From assembly GCA_018873245.2 (NCBI GenBank), contig JAEMBT020000006.1, positions 3,629,855-3,693,854 of the forward strand: DNA of 64,000 nt. Direction: 5' to 3'. Numbering within the stretch: position 1 is the first letter of the stretch; every line of letters starts with the position of its first letter. The stretch comes from Archegozetes longisetosus. Lineage: Eukaryota > Arthropoda > Arachnida > Sarcoptiformes > Trhypochthoniidae. The notes below the pieces were generated by a model that ran no database searches, had not been told where the DNA came from, and saw only the letters and a list, made by a program, of their open reading frames with translations. The position numbers were made by a program, and so were the translations under genes. Shown piece after piece: positions 11,901 through 25,849 of this stretch.

Positions 11901-14900
11901 AATATTTTAAGCAATTGAATTTTATTTATTTATTTAAGTTTCAATAGACTTAAATGAAATAAGTCCATATTTCTTATTATTAAAGACGATAGGTGTTGAA
12001 AACTTTAAACATACGAATACTCACCACTTTGTGTTAGTCATGATGGCAAAGTGGTTATTTCCCTTCAGTCTTTTTGTATAAAAGAAGTTTAACTTCAAAT
12101 TACCCCTTTATCCTTTTGAGAAGTTAATGTGCACATCTACTTGAATTTTATTAAAAAACAATCTACACTCGATAAGCTTTTGTATATCCTTTACTCATAA
12201 TTAAAAATCTATTTATCAAAAATATGAAGAAAAATTAACAAACTGTCAATAATTTCATCTGGCAAGAGAGCTGTGCCAGATGAAAAAATAACTACAAATT
12301 CAAGTCTTTATATTTAAATCTCTTCGAGTTAATTTTAATTAACCTAAATGCGGCTGACCACATGACACATTGGCTCCAAAATTTATTTTCGAATATTCAA
12401 TATTCTGAGATGTAAATTCAGAAAAAGATTTACTTCATAATTCGTACAACACGTATCATCTAAAAATGAAAAATTGATAGCTTTCTACACTAAATCATTT
12501 TTGGAAGCTTCATAGCGTTTGCGGATTAAATTTTGTTTCGTAAATGCTGTAAAACTGCAGAAAATTTTAGCTTGACATTGCTATCAACTTTATGTTTCAT
12601 TAGTCGATGGATTTCTCCTGGGTTAAAATGTAAATCATTTTCCTGGATTTATAACTAGGGATACAGAATATTTTGAAATAAATTTTAGATGCACGATGTT
12701 ATATGGTCAGCCACATTTAGATTGATTGAAACTAACTCCATGAGATTTTAAATATAAATGAACATTCGAATTTATATATGCTTTTTATCCCACATGTCGC
12801 TTGTCAGACATCTACTGACTTATTGTCCTCAATACTGTCATCAACTTCTGTTGTGGCATTATTAAAGGTTTATGATAGATATTTTAATAGCCTAATAGTT
12901 AGAGTAAGTGAAACTTACAATTTTTACTTTAAATATAGTATTCAAAATACTAATTACAGGATTATATGAATATGAATTCATGAGAAAGCTTCTACAGAAA
13001 GTCTAAATTGAGCTTTGGAATCTACTTTGGCAGAAGAACAGAGTATGTCTTATTAAAACCTCAATTAATTTTAAAGATGTGGTTAAATAATTATTAATAC
13101 TTTAATTTTTGAAGCATAAAATTAGAACATGCTTTTAAAATAAATTAATATTAAGTTTCTTTTGGGAAATCTAAATAAGCTTCAAGAAAGCAGATACTAT
13201 AAGAGAGCTGCTGATAGAAAGCGCTATAAAAAATATTTCAAATAGTTATAGTCTGTTTTGCATGAATTGTGAATTTTATAATATAATTTATCTTTATCAA
13301 TTCATCATGAGAATGGGTTAACTTTTCAGTTTCGCGACGCAAGCTTTATTTGATTCATTGTGAAAAAGAGTAAAATCGAATATTAATTTCAGCCATTCTT
13401 TAATTTGTTTGAGTACTTTTTGAATTTTATTTTTTCTCACAGTTTGAATCACTTCCTCAAGCACTTCTTCGCAATCATAATCGTCAAAAGCTCTCAAAAC
13501 GTGTAATCTATTATTTTCTCAAATAGGCTTTCACTGCCTAACAAACAAGCACCAACTGCGCTAATCTCATTTATATTTCATGAATTCGATCAAACAATCT
13601 GAGCTCAACTATTATTTGAGTCCATTTAAGATTAATGATGATTGGGCTGAATTTGATGTTGAAAGATATTGAATTTCAAAACCATATAATGGGAGTGTTA
13701 AATATATCTGTAGGTCAATAGTGCATACACTGAGCTAATTATTTATAGATTAATGTCCTTATAGAAGATTACATTAAAAGTTCTGTATGCTGCATATTTG
13801 AATATATTAAATGATAACATTGAATTGAAAATATATCTTTAATTTCTGACTATCCATTTATTCTAGTCTTTAAACTTTTGTATTGTTTAACAAAATTTGA
13901 TACCAATAAATGAAAGTAACTTTGTAATCTAGAGTTAAAATCTAATCAAATTAAGCTCATTTTATTAAGATTTTTATAGCTATTGAGTAACTTTATTTCG
14001 TCTTAATTTTCTCCCATTTGTTTGAAAAAATTGCAGTAAGGGCTCATATGCTAAACTTCACTGTCATTACATCAATATTTACAATAATAACCTATATTGT
14101 TAATTAACCGATTGAGTGTTAGTCTATTACTGATAATAAAATTTATCAAATTGACTTGTACTAAAATAAAAAGATCTTCACATTAAAAATAATATGCTAG
14201 AAGCTATCAAAATAAAAGTGTTCATTAAATAATAATATCTAGTTAGCTTCATCTGTAAGTTAGTCTTGAGAAATACTTGATTTTGTTTTTGATAGTATTT
14301 GTTTGCGTCTTTTCATTTAAAAAATATCTGGATTTCGAAATCTTTAGCACATGTTGGAAAATGTGATTTTCTAAATATTTCAGATTATGTTGTCATCCTT
14401 TTATTTGATACAGACTTAACTCTCACAAGTATTGGATCAACTTTCACACTCACAAAGTGAGAAAAAGCGTGTAACTTCCTAAAATAGCTATCAATTCGAG
14501 GATTAAACATTTAACACAAAATCGATTAGATTAGAAATTTTGTCATTTTACCGAATGGTTTCAGCATGAAAAATTGTAAATAATTTTCATAACGCAAAAA
14601 TTTCTTCCACAGCTTTTAAAACTATGAACAAGTTTTTCTTTCAAACTAATTAGACTAAGCATGCAAAAAGTAGTTTGAGGCATTGAAATAGTAAAAATTA
14701 ATGCATCGAGATTTTGATTTGTTTGATGAAACTTTGACCCATTTCAAAAGTAAAAATATTACAAAAACTCATCATTTTTGTCACAATTTCGAAGATACTA
14801 GGTAAATGCAACTATTTTAAGGACACTTTTTTAATTGAAGATCCAAATTAATGACTCATTATGAAGCAATCAATTATATATCATCTCTAGTTTGTGTACA

Positions 14901-15799
14901 TTTCTTTGATTGAATAAATTATTTCAGTTCGTACTAAATAAATTCTCTTGAATGCAGACTTTGTAAAATTACACTCTAGAAAATTATATCATTTAGAACT
15001 GCTTGAGTCCCTAATGGATAACTTTCAAAATGCAAAAACTACCGCTCGGGGAGAAAAAACAACAGTCTCCTGATCTTAAGTTCATAAATTTTTTTCTGAA
15101 TTTTCTGAACTCAAATTTTGGAGGCCACGAATTCATAAATAGAACGTAACAGAATTTGATGAGAAATTCATCAGTGCTCAGTCATAAGACACCTCAAATT
15201 TACTTGAAAATAAAATTTGTGTCAAATTCTGAAGATTAATTTTTATACAAAGACCATCACATGTTAATGATAAAAAGGAACGGATTTCTCCTCCCGGCAA
15301 AAATTTTAAATAGTGTTTTATGAAGACAAGAATAAAGGTTGATTCATATTTGATAAGTAATACACATACCGTATAATTATAACATTCGATAGATAACTAA
15401 GTACTCACTGCTTATGCTTAATTCATTTGATGATATTCTTAATTGACAATTAATTCAGCGTCTGTGCTTAAATTAGAAAGAACTCTATTAATTTAGATTT
15501 AATTTGATTTTTATCAAATTTTTACTTAATGGACAAATCAGAGATTGAAATAACTCAAATTTGGTTTAAGACAAGTGTCTTGAACTTTGAAAAGTAGCGG
15601 AACATCTAAGTAATTTCTCAGATTTCTAATTTAACTCAAAAATTGAATCTAATAACTAATGAATAAAAATAAGATATTTTGGTCTGATTATAAACTCTGA
15701 AATTTATTTTTACCTAACTAGAAAATATATCTGAAAGACTATTTTTTAAAAATTAATTTACCGTGACAGAAAAAAAGAAAAACGTATAAGTGGCTTATA
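11901..15799. other. AT-rich, no gene seen apart from a fold-back element
   Basis: No supported gene. It contains the fold-back repeat at 12240-12830. The 63-codon frame at 12778-12969 begins in the repeat arm and has no similarity to a known family. The remainder (12.9-15.8 kb) is low-complexity AT-rich sequence. Confidence 0.45.
12240..12830. repeat. Fold-back element, ~240-bp imperfect arms
   Basis: Left-arm landmarks ATCTGGCAAG, TTTATATTTAAATCTC, CCTAAATGCGGCTGACCACA recur inverted on the right as GTCTGACAAG, TTTATATTTAAAATCTC and TCTAAATGTGGCTGACCATA. The loop is roughly 110 bp. No transposase or target duplication could be defined; ends are approximate. Confidence 0.65.
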
Positions 15800-18200
15800 A
15801 ACCTAAAAATTATCAATCGATCGATTTGATTAAAAGGATTTATTTCTGATAATCAATATTTTATATGATATTAAGTAACAAAAATTTTTAATTTATCGAT
15901 CGTGAGTAAAAGTTTAAAAAATTCCTAATAACTCATTATGTCATTAAGTGTTTGGATAGTTCATTTTCGCAAATGAATTTATATTTATCTCTCTTGGAGA
16001 AAAAGCTAATCAGTTATAGTGATTTAACATTCTAATTTATTTTGTTTTTATTGAAGCTGAAATCAGGTCACTATATTACTCATTATAATAAATGAAAGGA
16101 CTTTATTATAGTTTCAATTTTTACTCTAGTATCAAGATTTAAAGCAGAGACTGAAAAATTCAATCTCACTTTTTAGGAGAGTTCCATTGTTTTATTAGAC
16201 TTTTCTAGACTTTTGAAAATTGTTTTCAAAGGTCTGAAACAAAATCAGTAAATGAAACACACTCATAGATTCATTGATAACTTTTCGTGAAATAAAATTT
16301 CGTAAACCAAATAAAAAATATTACATAATAAGATTTGATCAAAATTATTTTCATTGAATTTCAAGGCTTGAGCTTATATAAGATTAAATGAAGATTAATT
16401 TAATACGTGGCAAGCCTTAATCTGAAGTATTTTAGTCAAAGAGATACTTTCAATAATATTTTTGCACAAATAATTTTCTTGAAATTAATCTGATAAAAAA
16501 TGTTGCACATTTACTCAGAGATTGCCAAACTTGAATTGCATAGAAAAATAACTTCTTAATTTTTAGAAATTATAGAATTTCAAAAGAAAATTGTGAACAT
16601 CTTATTCAAGCCGCTATTGAATGAGAAAAAGAAATTCGAAGTTATGACGTATTTTTCTCATAAGGGAACCCGCGGGCTAGATAAAGTTTTTAATATTCAA
16701 ATTTTTTGTCACTTCGAAATTCACCTAATTAATTCACTGCCCACGAATTTAAAACTTATGAGAAATAATCGTAATATGTAAATTCAAAATTTTATTAATT
16801 TATTCATAGTTTGAGATATAAAAAGATTTTTATAATGCTCTAAATGGTTAGTAACTCATTTTTCAAGCCATTTAATGGATAAGTGGCGGCAAAGCTACTG
16901 GAGATGCATTTAAATAAATAACTTTGTGATAGTTTCCCGATTTATATGACATTCTCTCGATATCAAAAAGTGTAAACACTGTAACTCTTCCTGGAATGAA
17001 AAATCATCGTTCAAAACCTGCAACATTTATTTCCTGTATTTGCATCTCATCAGAGACAATTATTTTTCACTCTAACAAAGTGCAAATCAAGGCTATGCTC
17101 GAAAAATGTGACAATTATCATGTCTTATAAATGCATTATTCCTGAAAAGATGATGAAATAATTTCTTGTAACCACTAGTTATGTTGTAAATTGTTTTAAA
17201 ATGAAGACATATTAATGAATGCTTGAAACTGAAGAGAGATTTAATGTCTAGCCATAAGAAAATACGGGCTAAAACTAAGTGAACTGATTATTAAAATTTA
17301 AAACAAGATTTCATTTTAAAAATTTCTTTCATGAACTGTTTTAAGAGTGATAGCCTCGAGAGGTATTTCATTGAATTTTATTCATCGAATTCCATTTAAT
17401 ACATATCTATCAAGCTTGATAAATGTTTCGGAAACTCATCGCACTCTTCCTTCACTGAATTTACAGTCTGCCTGTGACATCTGTTACACTTTCTCTAGTT
17501 CTTACTGAAGATTAGGGTGTTCTCACGTTTCAAAATTGTAGCTTTGCTCTCATAAAACGATTTACATAAGAGCGACTATCAAATATTCAGCGTCTAGCGT
17601 GAAAGTTGAATTAAAACTAGATTATAGTGAATTATCTATTAATTAAACTTAAATGAAATTCAATATAAAACCTGAATTTTTAATTAATGAGACTTAAAGA
17701 GATTTTTCTTCTTTGAAATATGATAATCGCAGACATAATTTACGAGAACCAGTAATGAATTATTTTCTGTACATTAAACGAAAAAATTAAAGTACATTAC
17801 CGATTCAAATAATTTTCATTCGATTTTTAGTTTACGAATATTCATGTACTTTAAAAAGTATAAAATGTTGGAATTGAGGCTTATAACTTTTTTTGAAAAC
17901 GTTTCTTGTGTGGAGTATTTTTAAATTAACTTTTTTCTTAATTTATGTCAAGTTACACTCTTCTGAGAAAAAATTCCATATAGTAATTGGAAGACAGCTA
18001 TAAGTTATTTCTAAAAATAACATGTGTTACAGATTGTGCGAGATTTTGTGATCAAGTTCTAAAAAACCAAGTTTTATCATAGCATAACAAATTTCAAGCT
18101 TTTTATGAAATTTTATTACTATTCTATATTCACAGGAAAGTGAGATCTTATAAACTTATGATCTCTGGTTTTGCAACTCATTAGTTAAATAAGACATTTG
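15800..18200 (+). repeat. Diverged tandem non-coding unit, copy 3
   Basis: Third direct copy of the unit; shares the 960-1440 type block at about 15900-16450 and the core at 16983. From about 16850 to 18190 it is also colinear with the minus strand of 53450-52190: core, then GAGAGCGACTAT-type block (17570 versus 52785), then TTCTAAAAAACCAAGTTTTAT-like block (18060 versus 52310), then the AAAGT(G/A)AGAT segment (18137). This pairs it with copy 4 in an inverted duplication. The 62-codon frame at 16593-16781 is not kept in other copies. Confidence 0.65.
16983..17048 (+). other. Conserved non-coding core, copy 3 (possible structured RNA)
   Basis: AACTCTTCCTGGAATGAA, then ATCGTT...AACAT, then ATTTCCTGTATTTGCATCTC. 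The GTT/AAC inner pairing surrounds the loop CAAAACCTGC. Same order and spacing as the other cores. Confidence 0.45.
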
Positions 18201-20159
18201 AAAAAGAATGGAGCAATAAATCTATTTTTAATGCCCATTTTTAATCCTGGAGCTATCTAATCTCGTTAGATTCTATGATATGACAGGAGAAACAAACAAT
18301 TTTATTACATCTGTACATATAATGAACTTATACAATTTTTATATATTCATAGTAGTAATAATATTCTAAAATATTTTCTACCTTTTATTTTTATAAAAGA
18401 TCGTGTCTGTAAGCTGAGCGGAATTATATGAAAACAAGCATATAATTACAAGCATATAGTTATAGTGATTATACTTTGTGCTGAGAATGAGAAGTGAAAA
18501 AAATAAAATTAATTCTACATTTCGAATTAATTTTTTTTTCGTGCGAGATGAATAAATTTTAGAACGACGGCTCTTAAATTGTCTATAAACTATAATTTTT
18601 AAGTTAAAAGTTTTAACTGTTTTATATTAGTCAAAAAGGTTCTGTTAAACTTCTGGTTAACATTTCATTAAGTCTCAATTTCTATTTTTTGAAGCTATTT
18701 ATTTCTTTAGAACATTTTATTAGGACTTAAGCTCTCCTTTTATTAGATCTCACTTTTGATATTTTATTTTAGAAATTCTGTGCTTCTTTTTATATGCTTC
18801 CCTATAATAAGCAAGAATTGATTTTTGTCTCCCAAATAAACTATTGACCGATTAAGAAATTTAAGTCATAATATGGTAGTTTTTATATATATCTTGAAAG
18901 TCATTAGAAAAAAATTAAGATTACAAGCAACATTTAACTATTTTACGAATGTGTGAGATATTTACTCGAGATTATTTGTCGGTCGCAGAAGGAGAAAATT
19001 AAGGCTAATCTTGAAGTAAACCATATTACATTTGCCTTAATTATATGAAAGTTTAATGCGATTAACTTTAAGATAGTTAAAAAATGTAAATTCTCGTCTT
19101 ATGTACCCTTTAGCTTCTTTGGACATATATGACCAAGGGAAGGATTCTGATGACGTTCGTGTGCCCCAAAACTTTTCCCTAAAAATAAGATTCATATGCG
19201 TAGTCACAATTATTTAAGAAAATTAAAAATATTTTAAAAATCATGAAATATGACTTTGGCCATCTTCATCAAATTGTTTTGATTTGGAGACATTCAATAG
19301 TATATTAAATAATATCAGTTTTGATGATTTACATTAACTAAAACATGGCGATCTTAAACCTAATTTTCAGAAAAATTGATTCCAGAAAATTGTCTTAAAA
19401 ATAAAAATATTCTTTGAATTTTCCTTATATTGAAAAAAATGTTGTGTGGGACCTCCTCGAAAACTATCCCAATAGCTTTTCTCATTTTTTTCATGACACT
19501 TTGAAAGAAATAAGAACTACCGTTTATATTAAAAAGAGAATTAAAATTACAGTTTCGAGTCTTTTTCTCATGCTCGACATCTTAATTTTTGATCTTTTGA
19601 TACTTTAAGTGATAACTTATTCAGTCTTACTCTAGATAATTTTTGCTCCTTTTTCTAGAAATGTAATTTTTTACGAATGATGATCATTGAAGACGAGAAT
19701 AAATATTTTAATTTATTGTGTTATTAAAAAAGCTTGATAAAATACCGTTTTCTGCTTAAAACTCGAGATTTTTCTATAGATAATATTTTTTTTATAAAAT
19801 GTTTATTTCCGAAACAGAACCATTAGCATTCAGTTTATGCCAGAAGTACCTTAAAAATTCAAAGTTCAGTACTTTTATCTTAGACAAAATCAAATGAATT
19901 TAATCAATATGAGTTCCAATAGTGAAACGTTTGAAATTTTTAATTAAAAAAATCTTCACTAAATGGCTTAAGTACTGAAGGGGTTTTTCAACTTTTCTCG
20001 TGGGAACCTATCTTTTTTGAAGATACTACAGAAAATTGAAAACATATTAAAATTAATTATCTTAACAACAAATAGATCGATTTTTGGAAGAAATCTAGCC
20101 TATTAATAAAAATTTTATGTATATTTAAATTTTGTAAAAAATATTTTTCAATCCATTTA
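18201..20159. other. AT-rich, no gene seen
   Basis: No recognisable coding region; the 64-codon frame at 19414-19608 has no family similarity. A block at about 18420-18550 (AAGCATATAGTTATAGT, then a CTGAGAATGA segment) resembles 44160-44290 in the same orientation, suggesting another old duplication or a shared repeat. Confidence 0.4.
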
Positions 20160-21130
20160 AGGTTCATAAAAATGAGGTTTCACTGTGCAATTCAGAGTCT
20201 GCATTCAAGACACATATGCTTATGCCTTAAAAGCTGCAGGGCTTTTCCACACAAACTATGATTACTCTCATCAGCGCTCGAGGCTATCAGTCGAATATCT
20301 GGACCAAAATCGTTCGCTACCATCTCTTTTCATATTTATAAATGCTTTTAATGCGACCGGTGTTCCACTTCCTGACAGCCAAAAATAGTTTTCACTTTTT
20401 CATGTGAGAGCAGAGGAGAGCATAATATTTGAGTTGAGCTTGCGAGAGTCTATCCAAATGAAAATCTACTTTAAATCTGATATTATTAGTCAAATGTAAG
20501 TGCAGGGGAAGGAAAAGTGTGTTCGAATGATAGCAACGACTCCTCGACTACTTTTCAGGTATGATCTAAACTGTAAACTAATATAACGATCAGAGCTACA
20601 GCTACTGATTAAGAACACATCCCAGTTATTCGAATCATTGGATAGTCATTGGGTATAATATACCTCATTATATGGGGGTCGAAACATTTACAGTTCTAGC
20701 CATATATAAAGATTGACTTTAGTTAAATACTTCTTAAATAATAGTTCTTCAGCTTTCTAATTGAATTATATCATAAGAAATTTTTTCTCATATATACTTA
20801 TTATATAATATTTGAAAAGTTGATGAAATTTAAAAGAGATTAAACAACTTTTTTCTGAATAAATTTTTGGGAAAAAATTTCTTCTCTCCTCCCCTTCAAT
20901 AGTGACGTGAATTCTTCTTACAGTTTGAGAAAATTGAAGCCAAATATATACTTGTGTTTAACACGACTTTCTCTCATTCATCGAGTAATAATCTTCAGTT
21001 AAAGTCTATTAGTTATTCATAAAAAAATAACAACTCTCTCGCCATACGTTTTCAACTAGTGTTCCGCGTTTTCACAATTTTTCTCGTGTTATAATAAATC
21101 TGTGTCAACGACTTGTAGCTTTTAATTTTA
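20160..21130 (+). promoter_or_regulatory. Upstream region of the secreted-protein gene
   Basis: The stretch 20180-20560 is less AT-rich than its surroundings. A TATATA occurs at 20945-20950 and an arthropod initiator-like TCAGTT at 20994-21000, about 130 bases before the start codon; their spacing (~50 bp) is longer than the usual ~30, so they may not work together. The 67-codon frame at 20185-20388 shows no domain and is not called. Function is inferred only from position. Confidence 0.3.
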
Positions 21131-22550
21131 ATGATGCTTAAGGTAAGAGAATTATTTATATTTCATATAGATATTAATAATAGTTAATATTTTGATATTT
21201 AAGCTTGATTGATTTATGAGACTTAATGCTTGGTCGATATATAATCCCCTATTATATTTTGATGATATATTTTGATAGTATTATTCCTTAAGGTTAATTA
21301 ACTATTGAGTCTAGCTTGCTAGTCAGTGATCCCTTACTAATCAATTATTGCCTGATTTACGCTTGACGTTCATTAACACTCCTTCCTTTCAATTTGAGAA
21401 TTTATTTTAGATTTAACTATGCCTGAACAAAAAGTATTTAATTATTAGGAAGAAACAGTTATTTTAAGGATCAATTCATTGGTAGAGAATCTTATTTTCA
21501 TTACTAAGAATTTTATTATTGATAGTAGGGTTGTTATTTTTTCTTGAAAATATTCCACTGTATTTGTAGAAAGGCTTCAAAATCTATAAAATGAAATCGA
21601 AAAAGACTATGCATATTCAAAAATTAAACTGTTATCACTATATGGGAAAATACTCCGAACAATACTTATTTTAATATGTATTTAAACTTTACTCCAGTGA
21701 AAATTTTTAAGATTTGAAAAACTTTTCAATAATTAGTTACCAAGCATAAAGTGAGTATGTAAAGCATAATAAATACATTTTCACTACAGTACTCAAATTG
21801 GAAGTCTCTTAGCCACCCACATTTTATCGAAATTATATGAAGTCAGCATACTGAAATTAATGAAATTTTCTTATACAGTATTTAACAATCGTCTTGCTGG
21901 CAGTCGGCTGCCATTGCGCTAACGAACCCGCGGCTGCCAATACCAACACACTTGGTGCAGGTTTGTCAACTTTAACTGGTCTCGGAGGATCATATGCAGC
22001 ATTCCAACAAAGCCTGTTAGCATCACAACCACAGCAAACATTCACACTAAGAGCAGGAGAGGCTTTACCCGCAGCCTATGGCACACCACAAGTTGTGTCC
22101 ACAACGCCAGAACAACAGGAACTAGTGGTACAACACCCGAACCCGCGCCGAATACTAGTCCGTGTGGTCAAGCCGATCATCTTCGAAGAGCGCATTGTTA
22201 TTGTGCCCTACCGTCGAGTGACTCATGAGGTCAGACCTGTTATTGAGGAACGTCATACAGTTATCTACGGAAAAGATGGTAAACAGATTTCAGGGCCCGC
22301 GGGTCTGAAAGCATATGCCGCAGGCGGTGACTCGATTAAAGCCGGCTCTTATCCGATCGGAACTGCCACAGGATTGCCACAGAGCACGCGAACGGTTTCA
22401 GAACCTGTTTATACTGAACCCATTGTCCGAAAAGTAGGTCAGACTCTTAGTAAACGAACTGCAATCGACTATTCGAATAGTAGATCATTGGATGAAAGAC
22501 GATCTCAAAGAGATCGCATCTTGAATAAACTTCAATCAAAAAGGGCATAA
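21131..22550 (+). CDS. Small secreted basic protein, two exons, arthropod matrix/cuticle-like
   Basis: Exon 1 (21131-21142) encodes only MMLK and stops at a GTAAGAG donor; the intron runs 21143-21878 and ends TTATACAG. Exon 2 (21879-22550) continues in the same phase, giving 227 residues. The joined N-terminus, MMLKYLTIVLLAVGCHCA, is a clear signal peptide with likely cleavage after Ala18; the exon-2 frame alone has no ATG, which supports the splice. Residues about 20-80 are Ala/Gly/Thr/Gln-rich. Residues 93-135 hold two imperfect copies of a (V)(K/R)P(I/V)I-x-EER-hydrophobic pattern separated by PYRR, rich in Val, Arg and Glu; the tail is basic. No enzyme motif is present. Similar Val/Pro/Tyr/Arg-rich blocks occur in extracellular arthropod proteins, but I cannot name the family. 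Codon use and GC are richer than the flanks, as expected for a real exon. Confidence 0.8.
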
Positions 22551-22638
22551 GAGCTTTTGATTGATTTTTTAATCAGATTACTAAACTTAAAATTTTTCAT
22601 ATCCACTTGTCAGCCAAAAATTAATTAATTTGAGAGAT

Positions 22639-22644
22639 AATAAA
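22639..22644 (+). promoter_or_regulatory. Polyadenylation signal AATAAA
   Basis: AATAAA about 90 bp after the stop codon of the secreted-protein gene, in a suitable AT-rich setting. It is the first such hexamer downstream. Confidence 0.45.
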
Positions 22645-25600
22645 AATTAAAAATGAATTAACGAGATAAAGTTTGAGCTTTCTTCGAGAGAAGAAATTTT
22701 TCTTTTTCTAAATTTTGTTTTAAAGTTCACTTTCCAGAAACTTATTGATCAGTGTTTTACTGTTTTATTTTTTATCGTATATTAAGTTTGAACTTTTATT
22801 TTTATTCAAACAACTTTGCTTGAATTCTTTTTTTTTGAAAAACTGCTTAAAGTTCCGAAAGAGCACACTATTTTTCTTATTATAACATTTTTAATACTTA
22901 AAAATTCTAACGTATCGATAAAGTCATGCACTAAATAAGTCAAAGAGTAATCATTCTTACAATCCCACAAATTTTTCAGTTTGATATAAAAATTATCTTG
23001 TATCAAATCTTGAAACATTTATTGAATATATTCATGACTATCTAGTTAGTTATTAAATCTTATGCGATCTATTTATTCTTAAAATTTAACAGTACATAAT
23101 ATGGTGTATATATGTATATATATATATTTCAAATTCATATATATACGTATATACCTGTTATGTGTCTCCCATTAACATTTTAAATACAGTATGGATTTTT
23201 GTCGATGCGCTTCTTTTGAAAGTTTTTAATTTTTATCTTCTCTTCTCTTTTTATAACCGAAAATTTATTATCACTTTTTCCAACTCTAATTTCAAAATAA
23301 GTTGACCTAAAATCAAGAGAAATGCAAATGTCAACACGATTTTCTTACCTTAATTATAGTTCCGTATATAAAAAACATTCCTAATTTTGAAAATCATCTT
23401 CGCTCAATTTTGACTATTAGTATAAAATTAATTTTAAAACCTTTATAGCTATTATAATTGAATTTATATTCAAATTAATTTTCAAATAATTATTGAGCAC
23501 ATGCTAAGAAAATTTAAATCTTCGGAAAAACTTATAATATTTTGTATATTTTTTCTCCAGTGTGAGAATTCTTTATTCAATGTATCAATTGTTAAAAATA
23601 GTGTATTCGTTGAACTGCTAGTACTACTCATGTTACGTTTTTGTTAATTATATATATTTTCATTGTTGAAAAATAGCTTCTCGATAGTTGTGTAAATCAA
23701 GTACTAATTCAGAGAAATTAGTCATAATTTTTGCACAAAATCAACTTGTATTTCGTAAACATTTTTCTCTACTATAAACAAAAAATTTAATGTAAATCAT
23801 TTGATGTCATTTTGGAATCATTGTGTTTTTCAAGCGTATAGAAATTTTCAGTGAATGCATAATTTTTTATGTCATTCAATTTTCCCAAAAAGTTTATTGT
23901 TCATAAGTTTACAATTATTCGAGTCATTAAAAAGATTTTCTTTTTAAAATAGTAATAACTTTTATCCTCATATAACCAATGTCAATCATTAACAGATCTA
24001 TTTTTAATTAAGATAATGTTTTAATTTTTAATATTTTAAAGGTGAGTAACATAGACTCCAAGATGCTTATTGCGAGATAACTTTGAAGTCAGTCAAAGCA
24101 ATAATATTGTGACCTCTTTATAGGGCTTTGATTGAGAAAAAGAAAATTTTGGTTCAAAAAGATGACAAAATTATATGTTATCGAGACGTCCGAAAACAAA
24201 CTTCTTCTCATGTAAATAGAATTTATTTATAGCTCTGCACCTAAAAAGCCGTGTAAAGCAAATAATTTCATGAACTTAAATAACATTATAATTATCTACA
24301 GCTCTGATAACAATCATCGCTACAAATTGGGTTTCCTTCTTTACCTTTAAGCTAGTTATGGTTTCGCAAGTAAAAAATTGTTAAGAATAACAAAAATTAA
24401 GAGAAAAACTTAAGATAAGGCTCTTTCTCATAGTCAAAATATATCTATTCTTATCCTAATTAATCACTTTTTAAGATTGTCTGCCTTGAGGTTTGAACTG
24501 TAATTTGAAGTCGAATATCGATTTGTTCAAAATATGTGACTTATTTTCGTTCAGCACGACTTGTATCATGCCAATTATTTTTTTCTCCTTTTAGATCATA
24601 TCTAGGCATCCATGCAATAAAATAGCCTCAAATGCTTTTTAGATATCATTTTATTACAGCTTTTATCGTCTCGGATGATTGAAGACTGGTTTGGCTCCAA
24701 TTGAAACCCGATTTGTACTCATTATAATTAATCAATTTGGAGGAATTGATTCAGAAAATTGTCGTATAAAAAGAGTATAAATTTGATTTCAGTCATAAGA
24801 AAAGAAAAACTTTACCTGAATTTTTCTTCTAATCAAATAAGTTTTCTAGCCTAAAGCGAAATCGATTAATAAAATTTCTGTTTAAATATTCGTAATGTTT
24901 ATCAAGCAATTTATTATTCAAATGAAGAAACAGAAAGTAGTGATACACTTAAGAAAAATAATTGAGATAAATATCCGGGTTTTTAAACTTTTATTTCTTG
25001 ATAGTAAAACGCAATCTTAATTCTCTAGTAAGAAGTAAAATCAGTTGAGCTAAAAATATAAACTAATAAAACACTTTTCATGATAACCTAGAAGTCAGTC
25101 ATAGCTTTACTTGAATACGAAAGAGAGTATTCGTATCACGAATTTGTGAATTAAACATTTTTTAATTTTAGTAACAAAATATCAATGAAATCACACGTAA
25201 TAGTTATTTTGAAACTATATGATAGACTAACAAAATAGTTAATTTGAATAATTATTATGAATCAGAAATACGTCGTGATATATGAGAAATGTTATCATGC
25301 TAGCTCTACTTAGTTGTTCAATGAATGCTTAAAGTGGTGTTCGTGAGCATTTGTGAAATTTATTTCGCAACTAACAAACGCTCTGTTTCAGAGTTTATTC
25401 ATAGAGAGTTGGAAAGTTTTAAATACTCCATAATCTGAAGTATTAGACAAGACCATGATATTCAGAATCTTTTTCAGGAAGATACTAAACTATAAGTAAT
25501 ATTTAGATCTTTAAGATTTATCAATATGATAAAACTCCGACAATACAAACTTGAAAAGATCAGTGAACATAATGAGACTTTGTTATGTCGAGACTCATCA

Positions 25601-25849
25601 TTTACGCATCTCTTGAAACGTATTACGAAGTGATTGATGCATAATAAGGTTCATTTTCTATACTTTTCAACGTATATCAATTTTACATGAATTTTTCTTT
25701 TGAAATTTAGTCTTTGATTGCCAATATTGTGCTAAGAATCAAATAATGTGGAACTTAAGATTTGTTTACAATTTTACTATTGTTAGTGTTCAGAGTGAAT
25801 TTCATTATAATGAGTAGCTGGTTGTATTGTCAGGACTGCTTTGTTTACT
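22645..25849. other. AT-rich, no gene seen
   Basis: No supported coding region on either strand. A short TA-rich microsatellite with TATATATG/TATACG units lies at about 23103-23155. The 70-codon minus frame at 22806-23018 has no family similarity. Confidence 0.45.

Noticed and set aside
15035..15295. Possible inverted repeat (CTCGGGGAGAAA versus TCTCCTCCCGGC)
   Set aside because: Pairing is limited to about 20 bases at the ends with weak matches inside; not enough for an element.
20185..20388. 67-codon frame upstream of the secreted-protein gene
   Set aside because: No signal peptide, domain or splice signals; better seen as the less AT-rich upstream region of the gene.
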